From Clostridia bacterium (lineage in GTDB: Bacteria > Bacillota > Clostridia > Lachnospirales > Lachnospiraceae): a DNA stretch of 64,000 nt. The notes under the pieces were generated by a model, which was not told the origin of the DNA, ran no database searches, and saw only the letters and a program-made list of their open reading frames with translations. The stretch covers positions 62,001 to 126,000 of the forward strand of contig CAJTAK010000012.1 in the NCBI GenBank assembly GCA_910574255.1. Reading direction: 5' to 3'. Below are positions 51,339 to 59,145 of the stretch, in pieces (position 1 is the first letter of the stretch; each line of letters opens with the position of its first letter). The position numbers and the translations under genes are program-made.

Positions 51339-52591
51339 AAGTAAAATTGCCTTTTGGAAAGGAACAAGTAGAAATAATCATTCCGGACGAAAATTATATG
51401 CAGACTTTGATGCCAAATGACTTGGGGGAGGGGGAGAAGGCATCCGAAGAGGAAGAGATTGCCCGCAGTCTGGAAAATCCCATTTGTTCTAAGGGATTGC
51501 GGGAGCTGGTAACGCCTGGACAGCGGGTTGTGATTGTCACCAGCGACATTACAAGACCGATGCCGTCTTACCGGGTGCTTCCGCAGGTATTAAGAGAATT
51601 GAATGAAGGCGGGATTTCGGACGGAAATATTACAATTGTTTTTGCGCTGGGAAGCCATCGGGCGCACACAGAGGAGGAAAAAGAGAGACTGGTAGGAAAG
51701 GAAATTTACCGCCGGGTGTTGTGTATTGATGCAAAGGATGATTTTGTACATTTGGGATTTACGAAGCGGGGAACACCTGTGGATATTTTTAAGCCTGTGG
51801 CAGATGCGGATGTACGCATCTGTATGGGAAATATTGAGTTTCATTACTTTGCAGGCTACAGCGGAGGCGCCAAGGCAATTATGCCGGGAGTGTCTACAAG
51901 AGAAGCTATCCAATGTAATCATTCCCGCATGATAAAGGAGGAAGCTAAGGCAGGGGCCCTTAAAGGAAATCCTATCCGGGAGGATATCGACGAGGTGTGC
52001 GAAAGATTTGTACCGATTGATTTCATTATTAATGTGGTTTTGGATGAAAAAAAACGTATTCGCCATTGTGTATCGGGCCATTATTTGAAAGCACATCGTG
52101 CAGGCTGCCGCTTTTTAGATCAACTATATAAGATAAAAATTCCGGAAAAAGCGGATGTTGTATTAGTGTCGGCAGGCGGATATCCCAAGGACATCAATCT
52201 TTATCAGGCGCAGAAGGCATTGGATAATGCGAAGCAGGCGGTGAAAGACGGCGGCTGTATTATTTGGGCAGCCGAGGCCGGAGAAGGGCTTGGGGAAAAC
52301 ACGTTTGAGAAATGGATGATCGGTCATGAAAAGGCGCAGGATATGATAGAGCATATTTCCAAAGAATTTCAGTTGGGGGGACATAAGGCTGCTGCAATTG
52401 CCATGGTTTTGACTAAGGTAAATATTATTCTTTATAGTAATTTAAATCCGGATTTTGTACGGCAGATTCATCTGAAACCCTGTGATGATTTGCAGCTGGA
52501 GCTTGATACCGCTATTTCTGGCTATGGAAGAGGGGCGAAGGTAATTGTGATGCCTTATGGGGGATCTACACTTCCATGTGTATGTTCTTAA
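51335..52591 (+). CDS. larA: LarA-family nickel-dependent hydroxyacid racemase/epimerase
   Basis: 418 residues, DUF2088/LarA fold. The catalytic and pincer-cofactor residues are present: SHRAHTEEE (His108), FHYFAGYSGGAKAIMPG (His170 and Lys180, the cofactor-linking Lys) and QCNHSRM (His196), matching His108, His174, Lys184 and His200 of lactate racemase LarA. Homologues include 2-epimerases of aldonates such as gluconate/mannonate. Coupling to mannonate dehydratase suggests gluconate to mannonate epimerisation here. The LarB, LarC and LarE cofactor genes are not in the window and must be elsewhere. Confidence 0.88.
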   Translation: MKVKLPFGKEQVEIIIPDENYMQTLMPNDLGEGEKASEEEEIARSLENPICSKGLRELVTPGQRVVIVTSDITRPMPSYRVLPQVLRELNEGGISDGNITIVFALGSHRAHTEEEKERLVGKEIYRRVLCIDAKDDFVHLGFTKRGTPVDIFKPVADADVRICMGNIEFHYFAGYSGGAKAIMPGVSTREAIQCNHSRMIKEEAKAGALKGNPIREDIDEVCERFVPIDFIINVVLDEKKRIRHCVSGHYLKAHRAGCRFLDQLYKIKIPEKADVVLVSAGGYPKDINLYQAQKALDNAKQAVKDGGCIIWAAEAGEGLGENTFEKWMIGHEKAQDMIEHISKEFQLGGHKAAAIAMVLTKVNIILYSNLNPDFVRQIHLKPCDDLQLELDTAISGYGRGAKVIVMPYGGSTLPCVCS

Positions 52592-52608
52592 GCCGGGGTG
52601 ATAAGCAG

Positions 52609-52653
52609 GACTTTACCCTTTCGTACCGTTGCGTAGCAACTTAAGATAGGAGG
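52609..52653 (+). repeat. Element B, copy 3 (right end only)
   Basis: GACTTTACCCTTTCGTACC, hairpin GTTGC-GTA-GCAAC (52628-52640), then TTAAGATAGGAGG. AGGAGG (52648-52653) is the ribosome site of the malic enzyme gene. Confidence 0.75.
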
Positions 52654-52662
52654 TATTTTATA

Positions 52663-53850
52663 ATGAAAGAATCAATGACAATTGGAGAGCGGAGTCTTAA
52701 GCTTCATGGAGAATGGAAGGGAAAGATTGAAATAATGTCCAGAGTTCCTGTAAAGACAAGGGAGGATCTGTCTTTGGCCTATACACCGGGGGTGGCGGAG
52801 CCGTGTTTGGAGATTCAAAAGGATGTGGAAAAGTCCTATGAATATACCAACCGCTGGAATAGCTGTCTGGTGGTGACAGACGGGACAGCAGTTTTGGGAC
52901 TGGGGGATATTGGCCCTGAGGCCGGAATGCCGGTGATGGAAGGAAAATGTGTGCTGTTCAAGGAATTTGGAAATGTAGATGCTTTTCCGCTTTGTATTAA
53001 GAGTAAGGATGTGGATGAGATTGTCCGCACGATCTATCTGATCTCCGGCAGCTTTGGAGGTGTAAATTTGGAAGATATCTCAGCACCCCGATGCTTCGAA
53101 ATTGAGAAGCGCTTGAAGGAGCTCTGTGACATACCCGTTTTTCATGACGATCAACATGGAACGGCAGTAATTACTTTGGCGGGCTTGACGAATGCTCTGC
53201 GGTTGGTTGGTAAAGAGATTTCGAAGATTCGGATTGTGGTAAATGGAGCCGGGGCCGCTGCTATTTCCATCAGTCGCCTGCTTTTGACTGCCGGGGCCAG
53301 GGACATTACCCTGTGCGACCGCGCAGGAGCTATTTATGAGGGCAGGGAAAAGGGAATGAACCCGGTGAAAGAGAACATAGCTCTGGTAACCAATCAAGAC
53401 AAGCGTTCAGGAAGTCTGACTGATGTGATTGCGGGAGCAGATGTATTTATTGGAGTCAGTGCTCCGGGAAGCCTCACCGCAGAGATGGTGCGGACCATGG
53501 CGGATGACGCAATTATTTTTGCCTGTGCCAATCCTGCGCCGGAGATAGATCCGGCGGATGCGAAGGCAGGGGGAGCACGGGTAATTGCTACAGGAAGAAG
53601 TGATTATCCGAACCAAATCAATAATGTACTGGCTTTTCCGGGAATTTTTCGGGGAGCCTTTGATGTACGGGCCAGGGATATTAATGATGAGATGAAGCTT
53701 GCGGCTGCTACCGCCCTTGCAGATCTCATTTCTGAAAAAGACCTCAAAGAAGACTACATCATTCCGGCAGCTTTTGACCCAAGAGTAGGGAAGGCGGTTG
53801 CCCAAGCGGTGGGTGAGGCGGCCAGGAGGACCGGGGCTGCAAGAATATGA
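52663..53850 (+). CDS. NAD(P)-dependent malic enzyme
   Basis: 395 residues, the short bacterial form. LSLAYTPGVAEPCLEI, VTDGTAVLGLGDIGPEAGMPVMEGK (blocks at about 70-94), DIPVFHDDQHGTAVI (metal-binding Asp) and IVVNGAGAAAISISRLLL (dinucleotide fold) are diagnostic. FACANPAPEI and PNQINNVLAFPG are also conserved. It converts malate to pyruvate and CO2 with reduction of NAD(P). Its start is set by the AGGAGG of element B copy 3. A link to LarA may be a hydroxyacid such as malate. Confidence 0.92.
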   Translation: MKESMTIGERSLKLHGEWKGKIEIMSRVPVKTREDLSLAYTPGVAEPCLEIQKDVEKSYEYTNRWNSCLVVTDGTAVLGLGDIGPEAGMPVMEGKCVLFKEFGNVDAFPLCIKSKDVDEIVRTIYLISGSFGGVNLEDISAPRCFEIEKRLKELCDIPVFHDDQHGTAVITLAGLTNALRLVGKEISKIRIVVNGAGAAAISISRLLLTAGARDITLCDRAGAIYEGREKGMNPVKENIALVTNQDKRSGSLTDVIAGADVFIGVSAPGSLTAEMVRTMADDAIIFACANPAPEIDPADAKAGGARVIATGRSDYPNQINNVLAFPGIFRGAFDVRARDINDEMKLAAATALADLISEKDLKEDYIIPAAFDPRVGKAVAQAVGEAARRTGAARI

Positions 53851-53920
53851 TTGGGATATCAAAGGATACGGGTTTTGAAAAATAAAAATAAGTTTTTCTG
53901 AAAATAATTTATAAAACCCA

Positions 53921-53949
53921 TTGACGTCCCCCGCACTTTTATATATAAT
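53921..53949 (+). promoter_or_regulatory. Strong sigma-A promoter of the pot operon
   Basis: TTGACG (53921-53926), 17 bp, TATAAT (53944-53949). It gives a leader of about 170 nt before potD. Confidence 0.8.
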
Positions 53950-53956
53950 GCAAAGT

Positions 53957-54085
53957 GCGGGGAAGCGTTAAAAAAGAGCCTCGCCTAATATGGTGGTTTC
54001 ATTCGGAGACGGATGGGGTTCATTGGTTAGAAGCACATAGGACGGGAAAGTCAGTAAAGCTTTCTCCAGTCCTATTTTTTTATGC
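53957..54085 (+). promoter_or_regulatory. pot leader with intrinsic terminator (attenuator candidate)
   Basis: Stem TAGGAC (54038-54043) with GTCCTA (54069-54074), extended by GGGAAAG/CTTTCTC, precedes ATTTTTTTAT. The terminator lies between the promoter and potD, so transcription must read through. The upstream 80 nt contain GGTTTCATTCGGAGACGG and GGGGTTCATTGG but match no riboswitch I can name with confidence. Confidence 0.55.
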
Positions 54086-54094
54086 ATTAGCACA

Positions 54095-54117
54095 TATTAC
54101 GGAACTAAATTGGGAGG
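54095..54117 (+). repeat. Element A right-end fragment before potD
   Basis: ATATTACGGAACTAAATTGG and the following GAGG equal the right end of element A (ATATTACGGAACTDDAATAGGAGG). No left half is present. GGGAGG (54112-54117) is the potD ribosome site. Confidence 0.55.
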
Positions 54118-54125
54118 AACATAAG

Positions 54126-55181
54126 GTGAAAAGAAGAGTAATTGCGTTATTCGTGACAACAATGCTTTTGATGACGTTATTTTCCGGATGCGGAAAAAAG
54201 GACAGTGGGGAGAAGCTGTATTTATATAACTGGACGGAGTATATACCCCAGAATGTCTATGATGCTTTCGAGGAGGAGACGGGAATCAAGGTCATAGAAT
54301 CCACATTTTCCTCTAATGAGGAGATGCTTGCCAAGCTGACGGCAGGCGGCTCTGATCAGTACGACCTGGTAATGGCAAGCTGCTATGTGGTAGAAGCTAT
54401 GGTAGAACAGGATCTGATTCAGCCAATACATAAGGAGAATCTGGAGAATCTGGGCAATATCAGTGCTACAGCTTTGAATCAGGATTTTGATCCGGATAAC
54501 GAGTACTCGATTCCCTTTATGAGCACCATTACCGTGATTGCCGTAAATAAGGAAAAATGCAAGGAACTGGGCGTGGAGATCAAAACCTTTGACGACCTCC
54601 TAAATCCGGCCCTGGAAAATAATATTGTAGCCGTGGACGACGTCCGTGAGATTGTAGGAATCGCTCTGAAAGCCCAGGGACAGGATTCCAACAGCCGTGA
54701 CCAGGCGGTTATCGAGGCCGCACTGCCCTGGCTTCTAAAGCTTCAGCCCAATATTAAGGCCTATGACAGCGACAGTCCCAAGACCCTGCTGGCGGCCAAT
54801 GACGTGGCTGTGGGCATTGTTTACAATACGGACGCAGGAATGGCAATCAAGGAAAATCCGGATATTGATGTGGTATTCACAGAAGAGCCCTGCCAGATTT
54901 CCATGGACAATTTCGTAATGACCGCCAATGCCCAGAATGTGGAGAATGCGGAGAAATTCATAGACTTTATCCACAGGCCGGAGATTTATAAAATGATTTT
55001 GGATGAATTCCCGAGCGTGTGTCTCAATGATGCGGCTCTTGAGGTTCTGGACGAGGAATATCTGAACAATCCGGGGAGCAACGTAGAAGCTTCCGAGATT
55101 GAACGGGCCGATATGATCGGGGAAGTGGGCGATGCGGTTGTCTGGTATGACGAAGTGTTTACGAAAATGAAGACCAATTAG
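54126..55181 (+). CDS. potD: Spermidine/putrescine-binding lipoprotein
   Basis: 351 residues from GTG 54126, eight bases after GGGAGG; a longer frame from 53955 reads through the terminator and is rejected. The signal peptide ends in LFSGC (Cys22). The mature protein begins KLYLYNWTEYIPQNVYDAFE, the PotD/PotF start, followed by LTAGGSDQYDLVMASCYVVE, AVDDVREIVGIALKAQG, GIVYNTDAGMAIKENP and MDNFVMTANAQNVENAEKFIDF. It delivers polyamines to PotABC. First gene of the operon. Confidence 0.92.
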   Translation: MKRRVIALFVTTMLLMTLFSGCGKKDSGEKLYLYNWTEYIPQNVYDAFEEETGIKVIESTFSSNEEMLAKLTAGGSDQYDLVMASCYVVEAMVEQDLIQPIHKENLENLGNISATALNQDFDPDNEYSIPFMSTITVIAVNKEKCKELGVEIKTFDDLLNPALENNIVAVDDVREIVGIALKAQGQDSNSRDQAVIEAALPWLLKLQPNIKAYDSDSPKTLLAANDVAVGIVYNTDAGMAIKENPDIDVVFTEEPCQISMDNFVMTANAQNVENAEKFIDFIHRPEIYKMILDEFPSVCLNDAALEVLDEEYLNNPGSNVEASEIERADMIGEVGDAVVWYDEVFTKMKTN

Positions 55182-55195
55182 TGAGGGAGGCTGCT

Positions 55196-55534
55196 ATGAA
55201 GAAGATTGAGATTATAACAAGGCCGGATAAACTGGATATTATCAAAAAAATATTGGCAAAAAACGAATACTCGGGTATGACCGTGACTGCGGCCATGGGC
55301 TGCGGGCGGCAGAAAGCAGATGCAAAGGATTTTGAGGAACTGAATCTGGATATGAATCTTTTGCCGAAGATTCATGTAATGACGGTAGTGTGGGATGAGG
55401 ATCTGGAGGAAATACTCTGCGAGCTGCAGCAGAAGCTGACCACGGGAAGCGTGGGAGACGGCAAGATCTTTATTTCAACAATTGATGATGTGATGCGGAT
55501 TCGGACAGGGGAGCGTGGATACAAAACCCTGTAG
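55196..55534 (+). CDS. P-II family signalling protein within the pot operon
   Basis: 112 residues from ATG 55196 behind GAGGGAGG. The PII/GlnB fold is recognisable: MKKIEIITRPDKLDIIKKIL, TAAMGCGRQKA at the start of the T-loop (Gln of the GRQK motif kept), LLPKIHVMTVVWDEDLEEI and TGSVGDGKIFISTIDDVMRI with RTGERG. The residue aligned with the uridylylated Tyr51 is Leu, so classical modification is excluded. It lies between potD and potA, so it probably controls or senses the transporter through ATP, ADP and 2-oxoglutarate. Membrane-complex-associated PII proteins are known for AmtB, but for this transporter it is an inference. Confidence 0.82.
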   Translation: MKKIEIITRPDKLDIIKKILAKNEYSGMTVTAAMGCGRQKADAKDFEELNLDMNLLPKIHVMTVVWDEDLEEILCELQQKLTTGSVGDGKIFISTIDDVMRIRTGERGYKTL

Positions 55535-55551
55535 CAGGGGAGGAACATTGG

Positions 55552-56700
55552 ATGGAGCGAAGCAGAGATAAGGTAATTATCCGTCTGCAGGATGTAGATA
55601 AAAACTTTGATGATGACAGGGTAGTAAAGAAGCTGAATCTTAATGTGGAAGAGGGAGAGTTTCTGACTATGCTTGGGCCCTCGGGCTGCGGCAAGACAAC
55701 GACCCTGCGGATGATAGCGGGCTTTGAATATCCCACCTCCGGACAGATTTTTCTGGAGGGCACGGACGTGGAGGGGAAGAAGCCCAATGAACGGGATGTG
55801 AATACGGTATTTCAGAATTATGCCCTTTTTCCCCATATGAATGTCTTTGACAATATCGCTTTCGGACTGGTGGAGAAGAAAGTAAAAAAGGATGAGATCC
55901 GCCGCAGGGTGGAGGAGATGATCAAACTGGTGCGTCTGGACGGACTGGAAAAGCGGATGCCCTCCCAGATGTCCGGAGGACAAAAGCAGCGGGTAGCCAT
56001 TGCCCGGGCGTTGGTGAACCGGCCCAAGGTGCTGCTTTTGGATGAGCCTTTGGGAGCACTGGATCTGAAGCTCCGCAAGCAGATGCAGGTGGAGCTGAAG
56101 CATTTGCAGAAGCAGTTGGGCATTACGTTTATCTATGTTACCCATGATCAGGAGGAAGCCCTGACCATGAGCGACCGAATTGCTGTTATGAATCAGGGAA
56201 ATCTGGAGCAGGTGGGAACGCCGGAGGAGATCTACAATCATCCGGAGACGAAATTTGTGGCGGATTTTATAGGAGAGTCCAATATTATTGAGGGCTATAT
56301 AGAGGAAATGACAGAGGATTCCATTGAAGTAACCATGGAATCGGGAAAGGCCAGAATCAGGGAGACGGGCTACCGCCTGGAAGAGATGGTATATCTCTGC
56401 GTGCGGCCGGAGAACCTGAAGCTTTCTATGGAGCCGGTGGAGGGATTCCGGTTCCGGGGGCAGGTTCGGGAGCATATCTTTGTGGGCTCTATCAATAAGA
56501 CCATGGTAGAGCTTCCCAATGGACAGATGCTCAAAGCCGAGACGCCGGCGGAGGACGATTTGATTCCGGTTGGAACCGTGGTGAATGTGTACTGGAATCC
56601 GGGAAAGGTTGTAGTGATGCGGACTAAGGAAGAGCAGATCTACAATGTGATTGAGCAGTCTGTTAAGATAGAGGGAATGACCAATGATCAAATCTTTTAA
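55552..56700 (+). CDS. potA: Spermidine/putrescine ABC transporter ATPase
   Basis: 382 residues. Walker [11 protein letters not shown]-loop [16 protein letters not shown], signature [16 protein letters not shown], Walker [17 protein letters not shown] and H-loop [16 protein letters not shown] are typical of PotA. A C-terminal TOBE regulatory domain spans about 275-365. The start at ATG 55552 is 17 bp after the PII gene behind GGGAGG-type sequence (GGGGAGG). It overlaps potB by 17 bp. Confidence 0.95.
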   Translation: MERSRDKVIIRLQDVDKNFDDDRVVKKLNLNVEEGEFLTMLGPSGCGKTTTLRMIAGFEYPTSGQIFLEGTDVEGKKPNERDVNTVFQNYALFPHMNVFDNIAFGLVEKKVKKDEIRRRVEEMIKLVRLDGLEKRMPSQMSGGQKQRVAIARALVNRPKVLLLDEPLGALDLKLRKQMQVELKHLQKQLGITFIYVTHDQEEALTMSDRIAVMNQGNLEQVGTPEEIYNHPETKFVADFIGESNIIEGYIEEMTEDSIEVTMESGKARIRETGYRLEEMVYLCVRPENLKLSMEPVEGFRFRGQVREHIFVGSINKTMVELPNGQMLKAETPAEDDLIPVGTVVNVYWNPGKVVVMRTKEEQIYNVIEQSVKIEGMTNDQIF

Positions 56701-57538
56701 GAAGCGTCTGGGTGTGATTACTACAGTGGGACCTACGGTTCTGTGGCTGGCGGCATTTCTTATGATTCCGCTTATCTATGTGATAGGAATCACTTTTTTG
56801 ACAAAAAATGCTTATGGGGGTGTGGATTTTACATTCACCCTTTCGAATTATGCCAGTTTGTTTCAGAGCGAGTATGCAAAGGTGTTTTTTGATTCCCTTT
56901 TGCTTTCCCTGGAAACTACAGTGATCTGTCTGCTGGCGGGCTATCCCTTTGCCTATATTATTGCTAATGCACCCAGGAAATGGAAGCCTGTACTGGTGCT
57001 GCTTTTGATGCTTCCTTTCTGGACAAACTCGCTGATTCGTACTTATGGGTGGAATACGCTTCTCCGCACAGAGGGAATTATCAATCATTTTCTGCAGGGA
57101 ATCGGAATCATTGATCGTCCTTTGGAGATGCTTTATACGGACGGGGCGGTGCTGCTTGGTATGGTGTATGCCCTGCTGCCCTTTACGGTTCTGCCCATTC
57201 ATACATCTATTGAGAAGTTAGATCCCTCTCTTTTGGAAGCGGCGGGGGATCTGGGGGCAGGCAGGGTGCATGTGTTTACCAGAGTCATTCTTCCTCTCAC
57301 TATGCCAGGGATTTTTGCAGGATCGATTCAGACCTTTATTCCGTCACTTGGATTTTTCTTTATCTCGGATATGATGGGCGGGGCAAAGACCATGTATATT
57401 GGAAACTTGATTAAAAATCAGTTCCTGTCGGCCAGAAACTGGCCCCTAGGTGCGGTACTGTCCATTGTGCTGATTGTGATTACGCTGATTCTGATGAAGC
57501 TCTACACCAGAGTGGGGAGCTTGGAAGACATGGCTTAG
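56684..57538 (+). CDS. potB: Spermidine/putrescine ABC permease PotB
   Basis: 284 residues with six transmembrane segments, binding-protein-dependent permease. LPFWTNSLIRTYGWNTLL and the cytoplasmic EAA loop (LLEAAGDLGAGRVHVFTRVILPLTMPG, read as SLLEAAGDLGAGR and FTRVILPLTMPGIFAG) identify PotB. It is translationally coupled to potA. A 265-bp gap with element D copies separates it from potC. Confidence 0.93.
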   Translation: MIKSFKKRLGVITTVGPTVLWLAAFLMIPLIYVIGITFLTKNAYGGVDFTFTLSNYASLFQSEYAKVFFDSLLLSLETTVICLLAGYPFAYIIANAPRKWKPVLVLLLMLPFWTNSLIRTYGWNTLLRTEGIINHFLQGIGIIDRPLEMLYTDGAVLLGMVYALLPFTVLPIHTSIEKLDPSLLEAAGDLGAGRVHVFTRVILPLTMPGIFAGSIQTFIPSLGFFFISDMMGGAKTMYIGNLIKNQFLSARNWPLGAVLSIVLIVITLILMKLYTRVGSLEDMA

Positions 57539-57540
57539 GC

Positions 57541-57686
57541 ATGAGCCGTGCGGAAAAAGACAGATTGTGCCAGACGTTGTGCTAGCACATAAGGCTGGCA
57601 CAATCTGTCTTTTTCCATAGGGCGAAGCCCGTCCAGCGAAATGGAGCAAGGCGAAATTGAGCTGGCTCACGGCGGGGTAGATTATT
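57541..57686 (+). repeat. Element D, copy 2
   Basis: Outer stem GCCGTG (57545-57550) with CACGGC (57668-57673) encloses a perfect 22-bp stem (57552-57573 with 57595-57616) whose loop contains GTTGTGCTAGCACATAAG, then GGGC-GAA-GCCC (57620-57630) and CCAGC/GCTGG (57633-57637, 57661-57665). It ends CGGCGGGGTAGATTATTTA, as in copy 1. It begins three bases after the potB stop. Confidence 0.8.
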
Positions 57687-57703
57687 TACATGAATCAAAG
57701 GCA

Positions 57704-57780
57704 TTCAGGCGTTGTGCTGGCACATAAGCCTAAACCGGTTTGGCTTTTTCCATAGAGCGAGATAGAGCAAAGCAGAATGT
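57704..57780 (+). repeat. Element D, copy 3 (partial)
   Basis: GGC-GTTGTGCTGGCACATAA-GCC (57708-57730) repeats the conserved loop of copy 2. AAACCGGTTTGG and CTTTTTCCATAGAGCGA correspond to its right side, but the long stem is missing. It ends close to the potC start region. Confidence 0.65.
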
Positions 57781-57803
57781 TGCGGAAAAGAAAGGTGATG
57801 CAT

Positions 57804-58604
57804 ATGAAAAAGCAGAGAAACGTACGTGAATTTAAGCCGGGCAGTGTATTTTATGCCTGCCTTATTTATCTCTTTCTATACCTGCCCATCTTTGTAGTGA
57901 TTGCATTTTCTTTTAACACTTCTAAAATGAACATTACCTTTGAGGGCTTCACTCTGGAATGGTACGGAAAAATGTTTGAAAACCGGCAGCTTATGCAGTC
58001 CTTTTTCAACACCATAATCGTAGCGGGAGTGAGCACAATTCTTTCCGTAATTCTGGGGACGCTGTGTGCTCTCGGACTCTATAAATTTGAGTTTAAGCTA
58101 AAAAATGCTTTAAACAGTGCTTTATATATCCCCATTGTAATTCCGGAACTGGTATTTGCCATTGCCCTGCTGATTTTCTTTACATCCTTAAATGTCAGCA
58201 TGAGCATGGCCACGCTGATTATTGCCCATGTAACCTTTTCCATGCCCTTTGTGGTGATTACGGTTCGGGCAAGGCTGGCAGGCTTTGATCATTCCATTGA
58301 AGAAGCGGCCAGGGACCTGGGAGCCAACGAGCTTCATACCTTTTGGCGTGTAACGCTGCCTATGATCTCTCCGGGAGTAATTTCCGGAGGAATGCTGGCA
58401 CTTACCATGTCTCTGGATGATGTGGTGGTCAGCTTCTTTACCGCAGGGCCGGAGAGTACGACCCTGCCCTTAAAGATTCTTGGTATGGTTCGTAAAGGCG
58501 TGTCTCCGGATGTGAATGCGCTGTCAACCCTGATGATCGTGGGGACGATTGTGATTCTTTTGACTTCAACCATGATTCAGGGGCGTTTGGAGAGGAAGAT
58601 GTAA
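57804..58604 (+). CDS. potC: Spermidine/putrescine ABC permease PotC
   Basis: 266 residues from ATG 57804 (AAAGGTG upstream); ATG 57798 and 57777 are in-frame alternatives. Six transmembrane helices. LYLPIFVVIAFSFNTSKM and the EAA loop SIEEAARDLGANELHTFWRV with LPMISPGVISG are family-typical, as is LSLDDVVVSFFTAG-like MSLDDVVVSFFTAGPESTTL. It pairs with PotB to form the channel. The insertion of element D between potB and potC may alter the subunit ratio. Confidence 0.92.
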   Translation: MKKQRNVREFKPGSVFYACLIYLFLYLPIFVVIAFSFNTSKMNITFEGFTLEWYGKMFENRQLMQSFFNTIIVAGVSTILSVILGTLCALGLYKFEFKLKNALNSALYIPIVIPELVFAIALLIFFTSLNVSMSMATLIIAHVTFSMPFVVITVRARLAGFDHSIEEAARDLGANELHTFWRVTLPMISPGVISGGMLALTMSLDDVVVSFFTAGPESTTLPLKILGMVRKGVSPDVNALSTLMIVGTIVILLTSTMIQGRLERKM

Positions 58605-58629
58605 ATAATGAAAGGAGCTGGCAAAACCA

Positions 58630-59073
58630 TTGTTTCATATAGAGAAGATGCAGGAGAGCATGCGTGACAAGGTTCTCCCTATGGTGCAGGAGTTTTACCA
58701 TAGTGATGCGGTGTGCCATCCGGTAAAGTCTGCGGTGCTTGAGCGGACCTTTGAGGATGCGGTCAGTGAAGATCCGGTATTGGAAGGCTATGTTTTGATG
58801 GAGGATGAAGAAATCATAGGCTTTGGCTATACGACCATCTTTTATGCCTGCGAGGTAGGCGGCAGATGTATGATGTTTGAGGAGCTTTATTTAAAAAAGG
58901 AAACCAGAGGCAAAGGGTATGGAAGCCGCTTTTTTCAGGAAGTGATGAAGCAGCACCCGGAGGTGATGCGCTTTCGGCTGGAGGTAACCAGAAGCAATGA
59001 AGCGGCAGTGCGTTTGTATGAGCGTCTGGGATTTGCTTTTTTGGAATATGATCAGATGGTATTGGATCGGTAA
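58630..59073 (+). CDS. GNAT-family N-acetyltransferase
   Basis: 147 residues from TTG 58630, twelve bases after AAAGGAG. The acetyl-CoA-binding region is LYLKKETRGKGYGSRFFQEV (motif R..G.G) with VTRSNEAAVRLYERLGF, the usual GNAT motif B end. The acceptor is unknown; its position directly after potC suggests a polyamine or another amine, but this is only positional. The stop codon (59071-59073) lies inside the left end of element B copy 4. Confidence 0.85.
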   Translation: MFHIEKMQESMRDKVLPMVQEFYHSDAVCHPVKSAVLERTFEDAVSEDPVLEGYVLMEDEEIIGFGYTTIFYACEVGGRCMMFEELYLKKETRGKGYGSRFFQEVMKQHPEVMRFRLEVTRSNEAAVRLYERLGFAFLEYDQMVLDR

Positions 59074-59145
59074 AGTCGCAAAGTTTCTCTCATTACAGGT
59101 GTGCCCAAGTGACTTTACCCTTTCGTACTGTTGCATAGTAACTTA
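59069..59145 (+). repeat. Element B, copy 4 (internally deleted)
   Basis: GGTAAAGTCGC (59069-59079) pairs with GTGACTTTACC (59109-59119, one mismatch). The left arm of the inner hairpin of copy 2 is missing. GTTGC-ATA-GTAAC (59130-59142) follows, with a G-U pair. It runs straight into element A copy 6. Confidence 0.75.

Noticed and set aside
53957-54085. Glutamine (glnA/downstream-peptide) or guanidine riboswitch in the pot leader
   Set aside because: GGTTCATT and GGACGGGAAAG recall parts of the glutamine motifs, but the conserved GGACGGAAGTAGG core and the spacing are not present, and guanidine consensus blocks are absent.
55372-56691. Long minus-strand frame of 439 codons opposite potA
   Set aside because: It is antisense to a clear ABC ATPase, with low-complexity His/Leu-rich content and no homologous motif.
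57541-57686. Simple terminator between potB and potC
   Set aside because: The stem is long, but it is followed by further stems and not by a T tract, and it has a family relative elsewhere.
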